DNA from: Janthinobacterium lividum
Lineage (GTDB): Bacteria; Pseudomonadota; Gammaproteobacteria; Burkholderiales; Burkholderiaceae_D
Direction: 5' to 3'
Assembly (NCBI RefSeq): GCF_034424625.1
Contig: NZ_CP139976.1
Coordinates: 6,258,532-6,322,531 of the forward strand
DNA length: 64,000 bases
Within the stretch, counting starts at the first letter, position 1; each line of letters begins with the position of its first letter. The position numbers were made by a program, and so were the translations under genes. The notes under the pieces are model-generated. The model worked only from the letters and a program-made list of their open reading frames with translations, did not search any database and was not told the DNA's origin. This document shows positions 30,196 to 41,200 of the stretch, piece by piece.

Positions 30196-30957
30196 TTATG
30201 GCAAGACAAACGATTTCACCAAGGTCAGCTCGCCAGCAGCCCGCATCGGTACCTGGAAGCTCTGCAGCTTTTCACGCGGCGTGCCTTCGTTGGTGATGAC
30301 CGATATGCGGGCGACAGTCAGCATGGCGGTGTTCTCGCCGCTGCCGTAGTAATTGACATAGACGTGATAATTGCCCTTCAGGGGTGCCGCGCTGGAAAAA
30401 ATCTCCGGGCCATAGCCGGTGGTCACGTCCACATCCAGCGCGCCGCCATCTTTCAAGACGCGATTGCCGTACCAGGCGTGGCCACCGTCCGGCGTGACCA
30501 CGTGCATATCGAGGTCCGTGCCGGCGCTGTCCCACGACAGCACGATACGCAGGCGCGCCTGCGTCTTGCCCTGGTAGCTGTCGACAAACTGGGTGCGCGC
30601 GCGGCTCCTGCCATCCGGCGAGCGCACTTCCACGCTGTTCGAGCCGCTGCCGAATCCATACGGGCGTCCGTAGCTGCCATCCTCGCCCACTTCCATCGGC
30701 ATCGCCACGCCATTGACCACCAAAGTAGCGGGCTTGCCCTTGACGGCGCCTGCGATGCGTCCCCTTATCTGCGCCGTCTCGGCCTGGCCTGGCTGCAGGT
30801 TGACGGACGCGGCGGGGTAATTCACCGCTTGCGTATAGTCCTCGCGCGCGCCGGCCGAATTGCGCCAGCCGCCCTTCGGTGCATCGATGGTGACCTGGGC
30901 CTGCGCCCAGAGTGGCAATAGCATCAGGGGAATCGAGCAACGGATATAAAAACTCAC
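30196..30957 (-). CDS. yfaP: YfaP-like DUF2135 periplasmic protein
   Basis: A 253-residue secreted protein with a signal peptide (MSFYIRCSIPLMLLPLWAQA) and a C-terminal DUF2135 domain containing LRIVLSWDSAGTDLDMHVVTPDG, YGNRVLKDGGALDVDVTTGYGPE and YHVYVNYYG. The start is GTG, overlapping the previous stop codon by 4 bp (GTGA). It is the last gene of a yfaATSQP-type operon as in E. coli; its function is unknown, presumably linked to the alpha-2-macroglobulin-like YfaS. No terminator was seen before the rRNA promoter that follows. Confidence 0.85.
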   Translation of the reverse strand: MSFYIRCSIPLMLLPLWAQAQVTIDAPKGGWRNSAGAREDYTQAVNYPAASVNLQPGQAETAQIRGRIAGAVKGKPATLVVNGVAMPMEVGEDGSYGRPYGFGSGSNSVEVRSPDGRSRARTQFVDSYQGKTQARLRIVLSWDSAGTDLDMHVVTPDGGHAWYGNRVLKDGGALDVDVTTGYGPEIFSSAAPLKGNYHVYVNYYGSGENTAMLTVARISVITNEGTPREKLQSFQVPMRAAGELTLVKSFVLP

Positions 30958-32636
30958 AGGGCCTCCAGGTTAAGGTCGACGAGCCGGCGGGCCAGCCGCT
31001 CGACATATTCTTCGTCCTGGCCGCGCGGATGACGGCGCAGGCCAAGATGCAGGTATTCATGGGCCAGGGTGATGCGGTCTTCGCGCGTGGCCAGCGGCCG
31101 CATGAAGATACGGTTGCGCGACTGCTCCGAATACGGCGCACCACTCTGCAAGGCACAGACCAGCGGCGCTTGTGGTGGCGCCTCGTAGCCGGCCTCGCGC
31201 AGCAGCACGCGCTGCCAGCGCGGCACGGACCGCGCCAGCCAATCCTCGTTCTGCGCTAGGCGCTGGCAACGCGCGCCGGTATTGCCGAAGGTACTCAACG
31301 CGCCGCCGGGATAAGCTGCCGCCAGCAATTCATCATAGTGCTTGCCCTGTTTGGCCTGGCGCACCGCCTCGCTCCATGCCATGGTGCCCTCGGACGGCAA
31401 GTTCGTGTGATAGCGCACGGTGACACCATCGACGATCAACTGGTCGGTCCAGCGCGCAATCGCCAGCGCCGCCGGCGTGGCGGGGCTGGGACTGACGCGC
31501 TGGGTCGCACTGCTGTCGGCGATCTGCTGGCAGCCTGCCACGGTCACGGCGTTCTGCTGCAGATACGTGCGCGCGGCAATCGCCAGCGCCTTGGCCGCTT
31601 CCGGCTCGCCGGCATTCGCTTCGCGGTCGAGCACGCGCGCCACATATTCATTGACGCCGAAGCGGCCTCGCAATTGCGGGCGGCCGCCCTTCTCCTGCAG
31701 CAGCATCAACTCGCCGGTGCTGCGCAGGGCCAGGTTCTGGCCATTTTCGAATTGCACATGGTAGCGGCCATTGAGCGGGCCAGGTGCAGCCACGCCACGC
31801 TCGCCGCGCACGGCACGGATCGGATAGCGCTTGAAGTAATCGACCACCACGCAGCCGCCATCGTCGGCCGCGCCCACTGGCGGCAAACTGGCGGCCAGTC
31901 TGGGCGCCCACTGCGCAAAGACATTGCTGCTGCCACCCGCGCCGCCAAACCAGATCGGCGTGCCGTCGGCCAGCCAGCCGGCCGCGCCGCCGATACGCTC
32001 TTCTGCCCAGCGCTGCTCGTGCCAGGAATACGTCTTCACGCGCAGCTGGCTGCCGAACCAGCGCGCCGCACCAAAGCCGCGCCCATCGAGCACCACGCGC
32101 AGCAGCGCCGCTTCGGCATCCGCGCGGCTGGCAGCCGGGATGCTGCCCAGCGCGCGCAGCAGGCTGTCCAGGCGCACCATGCGCGCCGGCGCCAGCTGCG
32201 CGGGGTCGGACAGCCAGGCAAAATCGCCTGTCGGTGCGCTACCCAGGCGGCCCGTCCAGTACTGGCGCCATGAAGCCGGCGCGATCATCAGACGCCTGGG
32301 CGAGAAAAACAGGCCGCAGGACTGCGCCAGCGCCGCGTCGTGGCCGATGCTCTGGCCCGCATCGCAGCAATACACTTCTTCCGGATCGCGGCCGCCGCAG
32401 CGGTAGTCCGGCATCGCCACCTTGCTATCGCTCGCGTACACATATACGAACAGCTTCCACAGGCTGGCCAGCGGCACCTGCCGCGCGCCGTCAAACGGCG
32501 GCGGCGCCGTGCCGCCCTGGCGCAACTGCCGCACTTCCGTCTTGCCGTCGCGCCACCAGGCGACATCCAGCGATGCAGACCGGGCAGGAGCGGCCAGCAG
32601 CAGGGTCGCCATCAACGCAGGAAGTACCACACGCAT
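30954..32636 (-). CDS. yfaQ: YfaQ-like DUF2300 protein
   Basis: A 560-residue secreted protein with a signal peptide ([20 protein letters not shown]). It belongs to the DUF2300 family that accompanies YfaS in E. coli. The C-terminal part has an HEYLHLG motif near residue 535, resembling a zinc-peptidase HExxH site, and cysteine-containing segments (DYRCGGRDPEEVYCCDAG). The ATG at 32636 overlaps the yfaS stop by one base (TGATG); a GTG one codon upstream is also possible. Its activity is unknown. The HEYLH motif makes a protease-type or cleaved-bait role worth considering, as inference. Confidence 0.8.
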   Translation of the reverse strand: MRVVLPALMATLLLAAPARSASLDVAWWRDGKTEVRQLRQGGTAPPPFDGARQVPLASLWKLFVYVYASDSKVAMPDYRCGGRDPEEVYCCDAGQSIGHDAALAQSCGLFFSPRRLMIAPASWRQYWTGRLGSAPTGDFAWLSDPAQLAPARMVRLDSLLRALGSIPAASRADAEAALLRVVLDGRGFGAARWFGSQLRVKTYSWHEQRWAEERIGGAAGWLADGTPIWFGGAGGSSNVFAQWAPRLAASLPPVGAADDGGCVVVDYFKRYPIRAVRGERGVAAPGPLNGRYHVQFENGQNLALRSTGELMLLQEKGGRPQLRGRFGVNEYVARVLDREANAGEPEAAKALAIAARTYLQQNAVTVAGCQQIADSSATQRVSPSPATPAALAIARWTDQLIVDGVTVRYHTNLPSEGTMAWSEAVRQAKQGKHYDELLAAAYPGGALSTFGNTGARCQRLAQNEDWLARSVPRWQRVLLREAGYEAPPQAPLVCALQSGAPYSEQSRNRIFMRPLATREDRITLAHEYLHLGLRRHPRGQDEEYVERLARRLVDLNLEAL

Positions 32637-35600
32637 CACTCGACCTTCAACGCGCGCGTGGCCTTGCCGCCACCCTCGATGGCTTTCTGCTCCGGCTGGT
32701 ACATGCGATAAAAGCGCGCTGGCGGCAGCACATAACTGCCCTTCTGTGCAAAGCGGATCAAATGGCGTACGGTCACGTCGCCGGCCAAAGGCTCGATCGG
32801 CACCGCATAGCCGTCGCGGCGCTCGGCATGACGCGCGCGTTCCAGCGCGGCCGGCTTGTCACCCGCCATGACCATGCCCCAGGTGGTCGATTCGACCATG
32901 GCGCCCGGCGGCAGCGCCACTTCCAGCAGACCAAAACGGTGCTTCGCACCCGGCGCCGCTTTCAAGGTGATTTCATCGAGGTACAGCGCGTCCGTGCTGA
33001 GCGCCTCGCCCGGCTTGACCAGCTCCGTCGTGTAGCCGCCCTTGCCCGCCTTCATGCGCAGGATGCGCCGTTCGACGGTGACCGGCAAGGTCTGCGTTTC
33101 GGCAGCGTGGCTGTCGTACTGCAGCACGGCCACCGTGCCGACCGGCGCCGGGGTCGATGCAGCGAGACGCAGTTTGTCAGGCAGGCCCTTGGCATCGCTC
33201 CAACGCCAGAGCGGCTGCCCGCCGCGGCTGTCGCGCTTTTGCCATGCGCCGTCCGGCGCGACGGCCGGCCCCTTGCCAAACAATGCGCCGCCCAGCTTTT
33301 TTTGCACCCACAACAAGGTCATCGCACGGTCCAGGGTCGGCATCTCGGCGCGCACGCTGGCCAGCACCGCCTCGGCCTGGGTAGCCGGCACTTCGCCAGC
33401 CAGCATCAGCAGGGCCTGCGCCACCGGCGCTTTCGATTCGTGCAGCACCTGCCACGCGCTGGCCACTTGCAGCTGCAGCGAATGCGGCAGGGCGATGCCG
33501 TTCTGGGCGGCGACCAGCGCCACCAGGCCCAGCGACATCGCTTGCGCTTCGCGGTCAGAAGCACCGCCCAGCAGCAGGCTGCCGCTGTCGCCCGTCTGGC
33601 GCGGCTTGCCGCCCAGGACGGCGATAGCGCTGTCGTCCACCAGGCCCGCCGCCAACGTCTGCGTGGGCAGGCCCATCTCGCGCGCCATCCACAGCACCAG
33701 CGCGCGGTCGCCCATCGCATCTTTCAAGCCATGTTCGCTGTAGACGGCCAGCAGCTTGTTCCAGTGTTCGGGCGGCAGCTCGATGCGCAGCGCGCGCGCC
33801 GCGTACCAGTCGGCGTAATAGGCGTAAGCCGTCATCAAGGCATTGCCGGCCGTGGCATTGCCCCACCAGCCGAAGACGGCATTCGGACCGGCCATGGAGA
33901 CCAGGCGCAGGCGCTGCGCAGTCAGCAGCGTTTGCAGGGCGCCGGCATCCGCTCCCAGGCTTTGCGTGGCCAGCGCCAGCGGAATCAGGCGGCTCGCCGT
34001 CTGCTCCACGCAGCCATATGGATAGTCGATCAGATCGTCGGCAATGCGCGCGAAGTGGCTGGCGGCTCCTTGCGCGAACGAGAGGCGGATATTGCGCGCA
34101 TCCGCCGGCAGCTTGAGGGGAATCTCACCAGCGGCGCCATCGAGCGGCAGCACCAGCGTGCGCGGGCTGCTCCAGGCGGCGGGCAGCGTCTGCATGGTGG
34201 TGTCGAGCGCATCGACCAGCTTGCCGTTCTGTTTCAGTTCCAGCCGCAGCGGCCCCGCAGCGCCAGCAGCGAGCGGAAATTCGACGTAATTGACGCCCGG
34301 CTTGGCGGTCAGTTTTTCCGTCTTCGCTTGCGTGCCGCCTGCACCGCCGGAAAGCACCACGTCAAGCGCCTGCTCCTTGCCCGTCTGGTTGAACACGGCC
34401 ACCGAAGCGCGCGGCGCATCGCCGGCGCGCATCCAGTCAGGCGCGGTCCACTTGGCATAGTAATTCTTGTCCGAACGCAGATAGGCGGTACGCTGGCCGA
34501 CCCGTCCCTGCTCATCCATAGCGCGGCCCGTGATCCTCCAGCGGGTCAGCGCATCGGGCATGATGAAGCTCACGCGCGCATTGCCATTGGCATCGGTCTT
34601 CAGCGATGGCGCCCAGTACGCGGTATCGATATTGTCGCGGCGCGGACGTTCGAGTACCTTGACGCCCCGCTCGTTGTAGTTGTGGCGCGCCGGTGCGCCC
34701 GCTGTGCGCCCCTGCGCCATGTCGTAGCTGATGAAAGACAGGCTGGCCGTGGTGCGCACATTGTTGCGGCGCGGATGATAGAAGAAGTCGCCGATGTCCG
34801 GCGCGATTTCCGGCTGCAGCACATAGATCATTTCATCGACCACGCCCAGCGCCACCAGGGTGCTCAGGGGCTTGCCGTCCAGGGTCGCCTTGACGTCCAG
34901 GGTGACCTTCTCGCCCGGCTGGTAAACCTCCTTGTCGCTCTTGAACTGCAGCGCGATGCGCGGCTCGATCACTTGCAGGCCGGCATTCTCGAAGACGAAA
35001 TCGCCATTGCGGGTATAGGCTACCGAGAACGTCATGTTCGGCCCATGCTCCTCCTTGACGGGAATGCGCACGCGCCACTGCCGCGGCGCCACGCGCTTCG
35101 CCTGGTACCAATCAGCGGCGCCGGCCATCAAGCCATGGTGCTCCACCTTGTCGCGCTCGAGCGTGAACAGCGCCTGGTCGACCTTGTCGGAGAAAGTGAT
35201 CAAGGCTTCGGCGGTGTCGCCCGGACGATAGCGGGCGCGGTCCAGCACGATCTCGATGCTGCCCGGCGTCGCCTGCACGCCGTCACCCGACACCCAGTGG
35301 CTGGCGGCGGCCAGCAAGTTGCCCCGTTCGTCGCGCAGCGCCAGCTGATACGAGCCCGATGCGGGGAATGTCACATCCCAGCCCTTGGCGGCCGGATCAA
35401 ATTCGCCCTCGGTCTTGCCCTGTTTTTCCAGCTGCACCATCTCCCAGCGCACGGGCTTGGCCGCGCTTTGGCCATCGGCCACCAGGTCGAAATGCACGTT
35501 TTGTCCCGGATCGGAAAACTGGCGCACGGCCTTCAGCTGGTAGCTGCTGCTCGAACGCTCTATCATCAGCTCGCGCGTCGTCTTGACGCGGTAGGCTGCG

Positions 35601-37192
35601 CCATCGGTGGCCAGCACGGTCAGGATGTAGCGCGACGGATCGGCGGCGGGCGGCAAGGTGAAGTCCACATTGCCGCTGCCATCGCTCGTCACTTCCTCGG
35701 TTTTCAAGGCCACGGGGAACAGGCCGCTGTAACGCAGTTCGCCCTCGACCATGGTGTTTTGCTGGCTGCGCAGCGACAAGGTCATCTTCGCGTTTTTCAC
35801 CGGCTTGCCATCGGGGTAACGCAGCGCGATGCTGCCCTTGACCGCCTCGCCCGTCTTGAATTCCGGTTTCGATGGCTGGACGTTGATTTCAAAGTGCGGC
35901 TTGACGTATTCGGCCACGCGGAAGGCCGCGCCATATGCGCCATCCTTGTAATTGAAGCGCAGCTCATAGCCGCCGGCGGTGGCTTCCGCGGGCAGGCGGA
36001 AGCGCGTGTCGGCGCCCGTGTCGCCGGACAGCTGCAGCGTTTGCGTCAGCAGCGGCGTGCCGTTCGGATTGAGCACGGTCAGGCTCAGCGGCGCAGCAGC
36101 GGCCGCCTGCGATGCGCGCGCCGAAGTGAATTCTCGTCCCAAAAACTTGACGTTGATTTCGTCGCCGGGCCGGTACAGGGGCCGGTCGGTTACCGCATAA
36201 ATCTTGGTGTTATAGATTTCGCTGTCATAGTAAAAATTCTCGGACACGAACACGCCGCCGTCGCGGTCCTGGCCCAGTACATACGTATGTTCCGGGCTGC
36301 CGCGCTCGAGCGAGGCGACGCCATCGGCGCCCGTGGTGGCCGACTGCAGCACGCCGGTGCCGTCGGTCCACGCCACGCTGGCGCCAGCCACGGCGGCGCT
36401 GTTGTCGCGCCGTGCCGTCCACACCAGCATCTGGCCGGACGATACCTTGGTGACGGCCACCGTGTCCGACACGAACACCAGGGTGGTGGCGCGGTGCTCG
36501 CCGATGATCGCTTCGATCAGGTACAAGCCCGGCTTGCGTTTACCCAGCGGTATCATCACGTTGCCGGCGCCGGCGACGATGAAGTCGCTGCTGGAGCCAT
36601 CGAGCTTGACGCCTTTCGGCGGCGCGATGGCCTTGGCTTGCCAGATCGGATAGCGGAAGCTGTCGACCAGCTCCATACCCTTGATCGGCTTGTATTGCGG
36701 ATGGTTGGCAAACACGGTCGGTTTGCGGATCGCGTCATTCGTCGCCAGTTGCGGCTGCTCTTTCGTGACCGCGCGGCGCGCGTCGCCGGAAAACAGCTTG
36801 CGCCAGGCCAGGCGCGACTGCTTCCACCAGCTATCCCACAGAAAGCTCAGCGTATTGGCCAGTCCCTCGCCCTGGTAATTGCCTTCAACCTGGATGCGGT
36901 GCAGATTGCGCTGCTTTTTCAGGAATTCCATCGGCTCGGGCACGCGGTAGACGACGATGTCGGCGCCCGAATACGCTTCCAGGTTCATGCGTCCCATATC
37001 GCGGCCCGGCACTTCCAGCCGCACGCGTGCTTCATCAAGACTGCCGTAGCTGGCGTCCGACAGCAGGAAGAAGGGCTCGCCCTTGAGGGTGCTGTAGTTG
37101 CTCGGTTCGCGCTGCTGCGCGGAGGCACCGCCTATGAGCACCAGCGCCAGCAGGCCGGCAAATAGCAGCTTCATGAAAAAAATCGGCTTCAT
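32636..37192 (-). CDS. yfaS: Bacterial alpha-2-macroglobulin-like protein (YfaS type) with thioester motif
   Basis: A 1518-residue periplasmic protein with a signal peptide ([20 protein letters not shown]...ASA). It has MG-type beta domains in series, the macroglobulin motif [15 protein letters not shown] near residue 330, and a helical thioester domain. The thioester motif YGCVEQTAS is intact (Cys1061, Gln1064), so it may trap proteases covalently. From memory, E. coli YfaS lacks this motif, which makes the present protein notable. The ATG at 37192 overlaps the yfaT stop as ATGA. It lies in the middle of a five-gene operon whose partners (DUF1175, DUF2300, DUF2135, DUF2138) are of unknown role. 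Confidence 0.9.
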   Translation of the reverse strand: MKPIFFMKLLFAGLLALVLIGGASAQQREPSNYSTLKGEPFFLLSDASYGSLDEARVRLEVPGRDMGRMNLEAYSGADIVVYRVPEPMEFLKKQRNLHRIQVEGNYQGEGLANTLSFLWDSWWKQSRLAWRKLFSGDARRAVTKEQPQLATNDAIRKPTVFANHPQYKPIKGMELVDSFRYPIWQAKAIAPPKGVKLDGSSSDFIVAGAGNVMIPLGKRKPGLYLIEAIIGEHRATTLVFVSDTVAVTKVSSGQMLVWTARRDNSAAVAGASVAWTDGTGVLQSATTGADGVASLERGSPEHTYVLGQDRDGGVFVSENFYYDSEIYNTKIYAVTDRPLYRPGDEINVKFLGREFTSARASQAAAAAPLSLTVLNPNGTPLLTQTLQLSGDTGADTRFRLPAEATAGGYELRFNYKDGAYGAAFRVAEYVKPHFEINVQPSKPEFKTGEAVKGSIALRYPDGKPVKNAKMTLSLRSQQNTMVEGELRYSGLFPVALKTEEVTSDGSGNVDFTLPPAADPSRYILTVLATDGAAYRVKTTRELMIERSSSSYQLKAVRQFSDPGQNVHFDLVADGQSAAKPVRWEMVQLEKQGKTEGEFDPAAKGWDVTFPASGSYQLALRDERGNLLAAASHWVSGDGVQATPGSIEIVLDRARYRPGDTAEALITFSDKVDQALFTLERDKVEHHGLMAGAADWYQAKRVAPRQWRVRIPVKEEHGPNMTFSVAYTRNGDFVFENAGLQVIEPRIALQFKSDKEVYQPGEKVTLDVKATLDGKPLSTLVALGVVDEMIYVLQPEIAPDIGDFFYHPRRNNVRTTASLSFISYDMAQGRTAGAPARHNYNERGVKVLERPRRDNIDTAYWAPSLKTDANGNARVSFIMPDALTRWRITGRAMDEQGRVGQRTAYLRSDKNYYAKWTAPDWMRAGDAPRASVAVFNQTGKEQALDVVLSGGAGGTQAKTEKLTAKPGVNYVEFPLAAGAAGPLRLELKQNGKLVDALDTTMQTLPAAWSSPRTLVLPLDGAAGEIPLKLPADARNIRLSFAQGAASHFARIADDLIDYPYGCVEQTASRLIPLALATQSLGADAGALQTLLTAQRLRLVSMAGPNAVFGWWGNATAGNALMTAYAYYADWYAARALRIELPPEHWNKLLAVYSEHGLKDAMGDRALVLWMAREMGLPTQTLAAGLVDDSAIAVLGGKPRQTGDSGSLLLGGASDREAQAMSLGLVALVAAQNGIALPHSLQLQVASAWQVLHESKAPVAQALLMLAGEVPATQAEAVLASVRAEMPTLDRAMTLLWVQKKLGGALFGKGPAVAPDGAWQKRDSRGGQPLWRWSDAKGLPDKLRLAASTPAPVGTVAVLQYDSHAAETQTLPVTVERRILRMKAGKGGYTTELVKPGEALSTDALYLDEITLKAAPGAKHRFGLLEVALPPGAMVESTTWGMVMAGDKPAALERARHAERRDGYAVPIEPLAGDVTVRHLIRFAQKGSYVLPPARFYRMYQPEQKAIEGGGKATRALKVE

Positions 37193-37860
37193 GATAAGAA
37201 CGCCAGCCGGAACACGCCGGCGAAATTCGGATTGTTGACCACAGGTTGCCACCGCGTGTCCTTCCAGCTCGTAAGTTCTTTGATATCGACGGTCCGCAGA
37301 CCATTGTCGTCGGGGGTGACGGTGCCGGTGTGGTAGGCGATGCGCGCCCCCATCCAGACCATCAGGTGCTGTTCGTCGCCCTGGTCGAAAAACAGCAGGT
37401 CGCCGGGCAGCGCCTGGCTGATTTCGCGGGCGATGAAACGGCTGTTGTGCTGCACCAGCGCCAGCGCCGTGACGAAGTGGCCGACACTACCGCCCGTCTG
37501 CACCCAGCGGTTGCGCAAAGCTGCCTGCTTCGCGTCCAGTTCCAGCTCGGGCGGCAGGCGCCGGTCGCTGGCGATGCCGTTCGCATGCAGCCACTTCGCG
37601 TCATGCACAGTCAAGGCTTCGTTGACGGCAAAGCGCACCAGGCCGGCGCAATCGCGGTGCGTCCAGCGCGGTGACGGCCCGCGTTCGATCTGCGCATTGA
37701 CGATACGCAGCATCCAGGCCTGGAAGGCGCGGCTCTGGGCCTGCGACAGCTGCACTTGCGGTTCGGCGGCCGCGCGCAGGGCCCACGCGGGCATTGCCAC
37801 GGTGGCGGCGCAGGCCGCCAGCAATCGCAAGGCGGCACGGCGCGCATGCCGCACCGTCAT
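37189..37860 (-). CDS. yfaT: YfaT-like DUF1175 protein
   Basis: A 223-residue exported protein with a signal peptide ([19 protein letters not shown]...AWA) and the DUF1175 fold. A conserved cysteine in [18 protein letters not shown] and a later histidine in [10 protein letters not shown] and EQHLMVWMG recall NlpC/P60-type cysteine peptidases (Cys, His, His), so it may be a cell-wall amidase; this is inference. The start at 37860 (ATGA overlap with the yfaA stop) is preferred over the longer in-frame ATG at 37893. It is the second gene of the operon. Confidence 0.82.
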   Translation of the reverse strand: MTVRHARRAALRLLAACAATVAMPAWALRAAAEPQVQLSQAQSRAFQAWMLRIVNAQIERGPSPRWTHRDCAGLVRFAVNEALTVHDAKWLHANGIASDRRLPPELELDAKQAALRNRWVQTGGSVGHFVTALALVQHNSRFIAREISQALPGDLLFFDQGDEQHLMVWMGARIAYHTGTVTPDDNGLRTVDIKELTSWKDTRWQPVVNNPNFAGVFRLAFLS

Positions 37861-39488
37861 CGCGCGGTCTCCTGCCATTCCAGCGTTTCCCATGACGTGC
37901 CGCTGGCTGGCTGCCGCTTGAGCACCATGCGCAGCGGCGGGTATTTTTTCAAGGCGTTCAGGCGCGGCACCAGGTGTTCATTGGCGGCCGCGCGCAGTAC
38001 CGGTTCGTTGTTCGCCGGCAGGGTATCGAAGGCTTCCAGCTGGATCAGCCGGGCCAGCGATGCCGGCGCGATCAGGCCGATCGTGCGGGAAGCATCGGGC
38101 AGCAGGTCGCTGGCGGCCGGCGCCTGCTTGCGGCGCACGGCCAGCACCTGGTCCACCAGCTTGCCGTCGGCCGAGAAGACCACCGTATTACCGGCCACGG
38201 CCAGCGCCGGCGTGGCCTGGCCCAGGGCCGTGGCGACGCTGCGCTCCCAACGAACGGCGCCATCCTTGCCAGTGGTCTTGCGCACGGGGTCCTTGCCGCC
38301 AATGGCCGCCTCGAACAGGCTGCCATATACAGCGTCATCACCGGCTTGCGCACTGCGGGTGGCCACGAACACGGGCGTATGCAGGCGCGAAGTACCGTAC
38401 CAGCACGCGGCGGCAGGGCCTTGCAAGTGTCCGGCCAGCGGCACCACCGGCGCCGATGTCTTGTCGCCCAGGCGCTTGAGCACTGGCTGCAGCGCGGTCC
38501 AGTCGACCGGCACGCTGAAACAGGCGCTCGGGTTGTGCGGCAGCACGGGCCACAAGGCGCTGCTGTCGTAGCCGCCCTTGCCGCTCTTGTTCAATTTATC
38601 GGCATTGAGCAGCACCTTGGACTGCCAGGCGCCCTTGCTGAAATCGAAGCGCAGCGCTTCAAGCGCGCCAAAGAAGGGCTGGTAACCGAATGACAGGAAG
38701 TCCGCCTTGACGGCGATGCTGTGGCCCTCGGGCGCGGCGCTGTCGAGATGGAACTGCGGATGAAAGACATTCTGTTTGGCCGGCTCCGGCGCCAGCAGGC
38801 TGGCCACGGTTTTCTCGGCCGTGCCATCGCCATTCTTGCCATCGATGCCGCCATACAGCATGCCGGGATGGGACAGGATGACGAGGCGCTGGCCGTGCGC
38901 GGCAAACAGCAAGGTGCGCTGGTAGGCGTAATTGAGCGCGTACACTGGCACTTGGCCGCCATCGACGCGCAAGCTGCCGGCCACGCGCATTTGCGTATCC
39001 TTCAAGGCGATCTTGCCCGCTTCCTCGAGCAGGCGCGTCAACTGGCCACGCGACACGGCGATGGCGAAGTGCTTGAGCGAGCCGTCGGCGTCGCGCCACA
39101 GGGCCACTTCCGCAGGCTGGTCCAGCACCATGCGCAGCAGCTGGTCGCCCCATCCCAGCTCATGTTCGTAGGCGATGCGGCGCAAGCTGCCCTTCAGGCC
39201 CAGCCGGTCTTCGCTCTGCTCGTAATAGAAGAGGAAATCCTCGCGCAGCACGTCGCGCGCCAGCGGCACCGTCAGCAGGTCGCGCGGCAAGGTCGACAGG
39301 CTTTTCGTCCGGACCAGCGCGTCGGGCCGGGATAAATCCAGCTTCAGGCTGTTGACCGGCTCCATCGCGCCCCAGCCGAAGACGCGGTAGCCGACCAGCG
39401 CGGCCGCCACCAGCGCCACCCCGGCAAGTGCCCCGACCAGGACTTTTTTATTAAGCACTTTTTTATCTTGTACTTTTTTCGCCAGCAC
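37857..39488 (-). CDS. yfaA: YfaA-like DUF2138 membrane-anchored protein
   Basis: A 543-residue protein with a Lys-rich N-terminus followed by one membrane segment ([21 protein letters not shown], residues 16-36) and a large periplasmic DUF2138 domain. The start is GTG with AAGGAA upstream. It is the first gene of the yfa operon, and each downstream junction overlaps by 1-4 bp, implying tight translational coupling. E. coli YfaA has the same family and neighbours; its biochemical role is unknown. Confidence 0.82.
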   Translation of the reverse strand: MLAKKVQDKKVLNKKVLVGALAGVALVAAALVGYRVFGWGAMEPVNSLKLDLSRPDALVRTKSLSTLPRDLLTVPLARDVLREDFLFYYEQSEDRLGLKGSLRRIAYEHELGWGDQLLRMVLDQPAEVALWRDADGSLKHFAIAVSRGQLTRLLEEAGKIALKDTQMRVAGSLRVDGGQVPVYALNYAYQRTLLFAAHGQRLVILSHPGMLYGGIDGKNGDGTAEKTVASLLAPEPAKQNVFHPQFHLDSAAPEGHSIAVKADFLSFGYQPFFGALEALRFDFSKGAWQSKVLLNADKLNKSGKGGYDSSALWPVLPHNPSACFSVPVDWTALQPVLKRLGDKTSAPVVPLAGHLQGPAAACWYGTSRLHTPVFVATRSAQAGDDAVYGSLFEAAIGGKDPVRKTTGKDGAVRWERSVATALGQATPALAVAGNTVVFSADGKLVDQVLAVRRKQAPAASDLLPDASRTIGLIAPASLARLIQLEAFDTLPANNEPVLRAAANEHLVPRLNALKKYPPLRMVLKRQPASGTSWETLEWQETAR

Positions 39489-39622
39489 CGTGTATTCCTT
39501 TACCCTGCCGTAGCATTGACAAGTTAGTAATTATTGACAAATGGTAACATGGCATTTCTGGCCGCAGCGCACCGGTGACGCGACAGCGTAAAATAGCGGT
39601 TTCGCCGTTTCCATCGCCTCCC

Positions 39623-41143
39623 ATGACCATCCTGCTCTCCACCCTGAATGCCCGCTACACCCACGCCTCGCTGGGATTGCGCTATTTGCTGGCCAATATG
39701 GGGCCGTTGCAGGCGCAGACGCGGCTGCAGGAATTCGTCATCGGCACGAAAACCACGGAACTGGTCGAGCGCATCCTCGTCAACAAGCCGCGCATCATCG
39801 GTTTTGGCGTGTATATATGGAACGTCGAGGAAACAACGAAGCTGGTGGCCATGCTCAAGCGCGTGGCGCCCGAGGTCATCATCGTGCTGGGCGGGCCGGA
39901 AGTGTCGCATGAGGCGGGCGAGCAAGAGATCGTCAAACTGGCCGACTACCTGATCACGGGCTGGGGCGACGTCACCTTCCCCAAGCTGTGCGGCGAGATC
40001 CTCAACGGGCCGAAGCCGCTGATGAAGATCCATGCCGGCGTGCAAGCCCCGCTGGCGGAACTGCAACTGCCCTACTCCTTGTATACAGACGACGATATCC
40101 GCCACCGCACGATTTACGTGGAAGCATCGCGCGGCTGCCCGTTCAAGTGCGAATTCTGCCTGTCCGCACTGGACAAGACGGCCTGGCCCTTCGCCCTGGA
40201 AAATTTCCTGGCCGAGATGGAATCCCTGCATGCGCGCGGCGCCCGCCTGTTCAAGTTCGTCGACCGCACCTTCAACCTGAACATCAAGACCAGCTTGAAG
40301 ATCATGCAGTTCTTTCTGGACAAGATCGAGGCGAACCCGGACGATCCCATCTATGCCCACTTCGAACTGGTGCCCGACCACTTGCCCGATGCCTTGAAAG
40401 CAGGCATCAGCAAGTTCCCGCCCGGCGCGCTGCAGTTCGAGATCGGCATCCAGAGCTTCAATCCGGACGTGCAATCGCTGGTCAGCCGCAAGCAGGACAA
40501 TCAAAAGGCGGCCGACAACATCCGCTGGCTGTGCGAAGAATCGAACGCCCACCTGCACGTGGACTTGATCGCCGGCTTGCCGGGTGAGGATGAAGCGAGT
40601 TTCGCGGCCGGCTTCAACAAGCTGGTGGCCTTGAAACCGCATGAAATCCAGTTCGGCATATTAAAGCGGCTGCGCGGCACGCCCATCATCCGCCATACGG
40701 AAAACTATGGCATGGTGTTCGATCCGCACCCGCCCTATACCATCCTGGCGAATAAACAGCTCGATTTCATGAGCATGCAGCGCCTCGTGCGCTTCGCCCG
40801 CTATTGGGACCTGGTGGCCAACTCGGGCCGCTTCGCCAATACGGTGCAATGGATGCTCGGTGATGCGCCTTTTGAAAACTTCATGGATTTTTCGAACTGG
40901 CTGTACGCCCACACGGATGCCACCCACCGCATCGCCATGGAACGCCTGGCCAAGCTGGTGGCGCAATGGCTGCAGACGCGCGGCATGAGCGCGGTCGAGG
41001 CCAATGCCCTGCTGGCCAGCGACTATGCGGGCGGCGCGCAGGCGGCCGCGCATGGCAAGCCAAGCGAAGTGAGTACTAGCGGCGCCAAGGTGCGCCCGGA
41101 CGTGGCCCTGCCGCAGCGGCAGGCACGCCATCTGGCTTCCTGA
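39623..41143 (+). CDS. B12-binding radical SAM protein (DUF4080 type)
   Basis: A 506-residue protein with an N-terminal cobalamin-binding Rossmann domain (TILLSTLNARYTHASLGLRYL), the radical SAM cluster motif CPFKCEFC (Cys172, 176, 179), and a C-terminal DUF4080-type region. The fold and order match class B radical SAM enzymes; the substrate is unknown. I chose the ATG at 39623 because the B12 domain begins there; the in-frame ATG at 39575 adds 16 residues unlike the family. No strong ribosome site is visible. It diverges from the yfa operon, with AT-rich sequence and two ATTGACAA copies between them. Confidence 0.85.
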   Translation: MTILLSTLNARYTHASLGLRYLLANMGPLQAQTRLQEFVIGTKTTELVERILVNKPRIIGFGVYIWNVEETTKLVAMLKRVAPEVIIVLGGPEVSHEAGEQEIVKLADYLITGWGDVTFPKLCGEILNGPKPLMKIHAGVQAPLAELQLPYSLYTDDDIRHRTIYVEASRGCPFKCEFCLSALDKTAWPFALENFLAEMESLHARGARLFKFVDRTFNLNIKTSLKIMQFFLDKIEANPDDPIYAHFELVPDHLPDALKAGISKFPPGALQFEIGIQSFNPDVQSLVSRKQDNQKAADNIRWLCEESNAHLHVDLIAGLPGEDEASFAAGFNKLVALKPHEIQFGILKRLRGTPIIRHTENYGMVFDPHPPYTILANKQLDFMSMQRLVRFARYWDLVANSGRFANTVQWMLGDAPFENFMDFSNWLYAHTDATHRIAMERLAKLVAQWLQTRGMSAVEANALLASDYAGGAQAAAHGKPSEVSTSGAKVRPDVALPQRQARHLAS

Positions 41144-41200
41144 CAGGCTGGCGATTGAACAGCGGTGGCGGTCTGCGCCATTCTCCCTTAAACTGGCACG

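Noticed and set aside
32234..37165. A 1643-codon open frame on the plus strand
   Set aside because: It is antisense to yfaQ and yfaS, has no recognisable domain, is Arg/His/Gln-rich as GC-biased shadow frames are, and lacks a ribosome site. The minus-strand genes have clear families and coupled starts.
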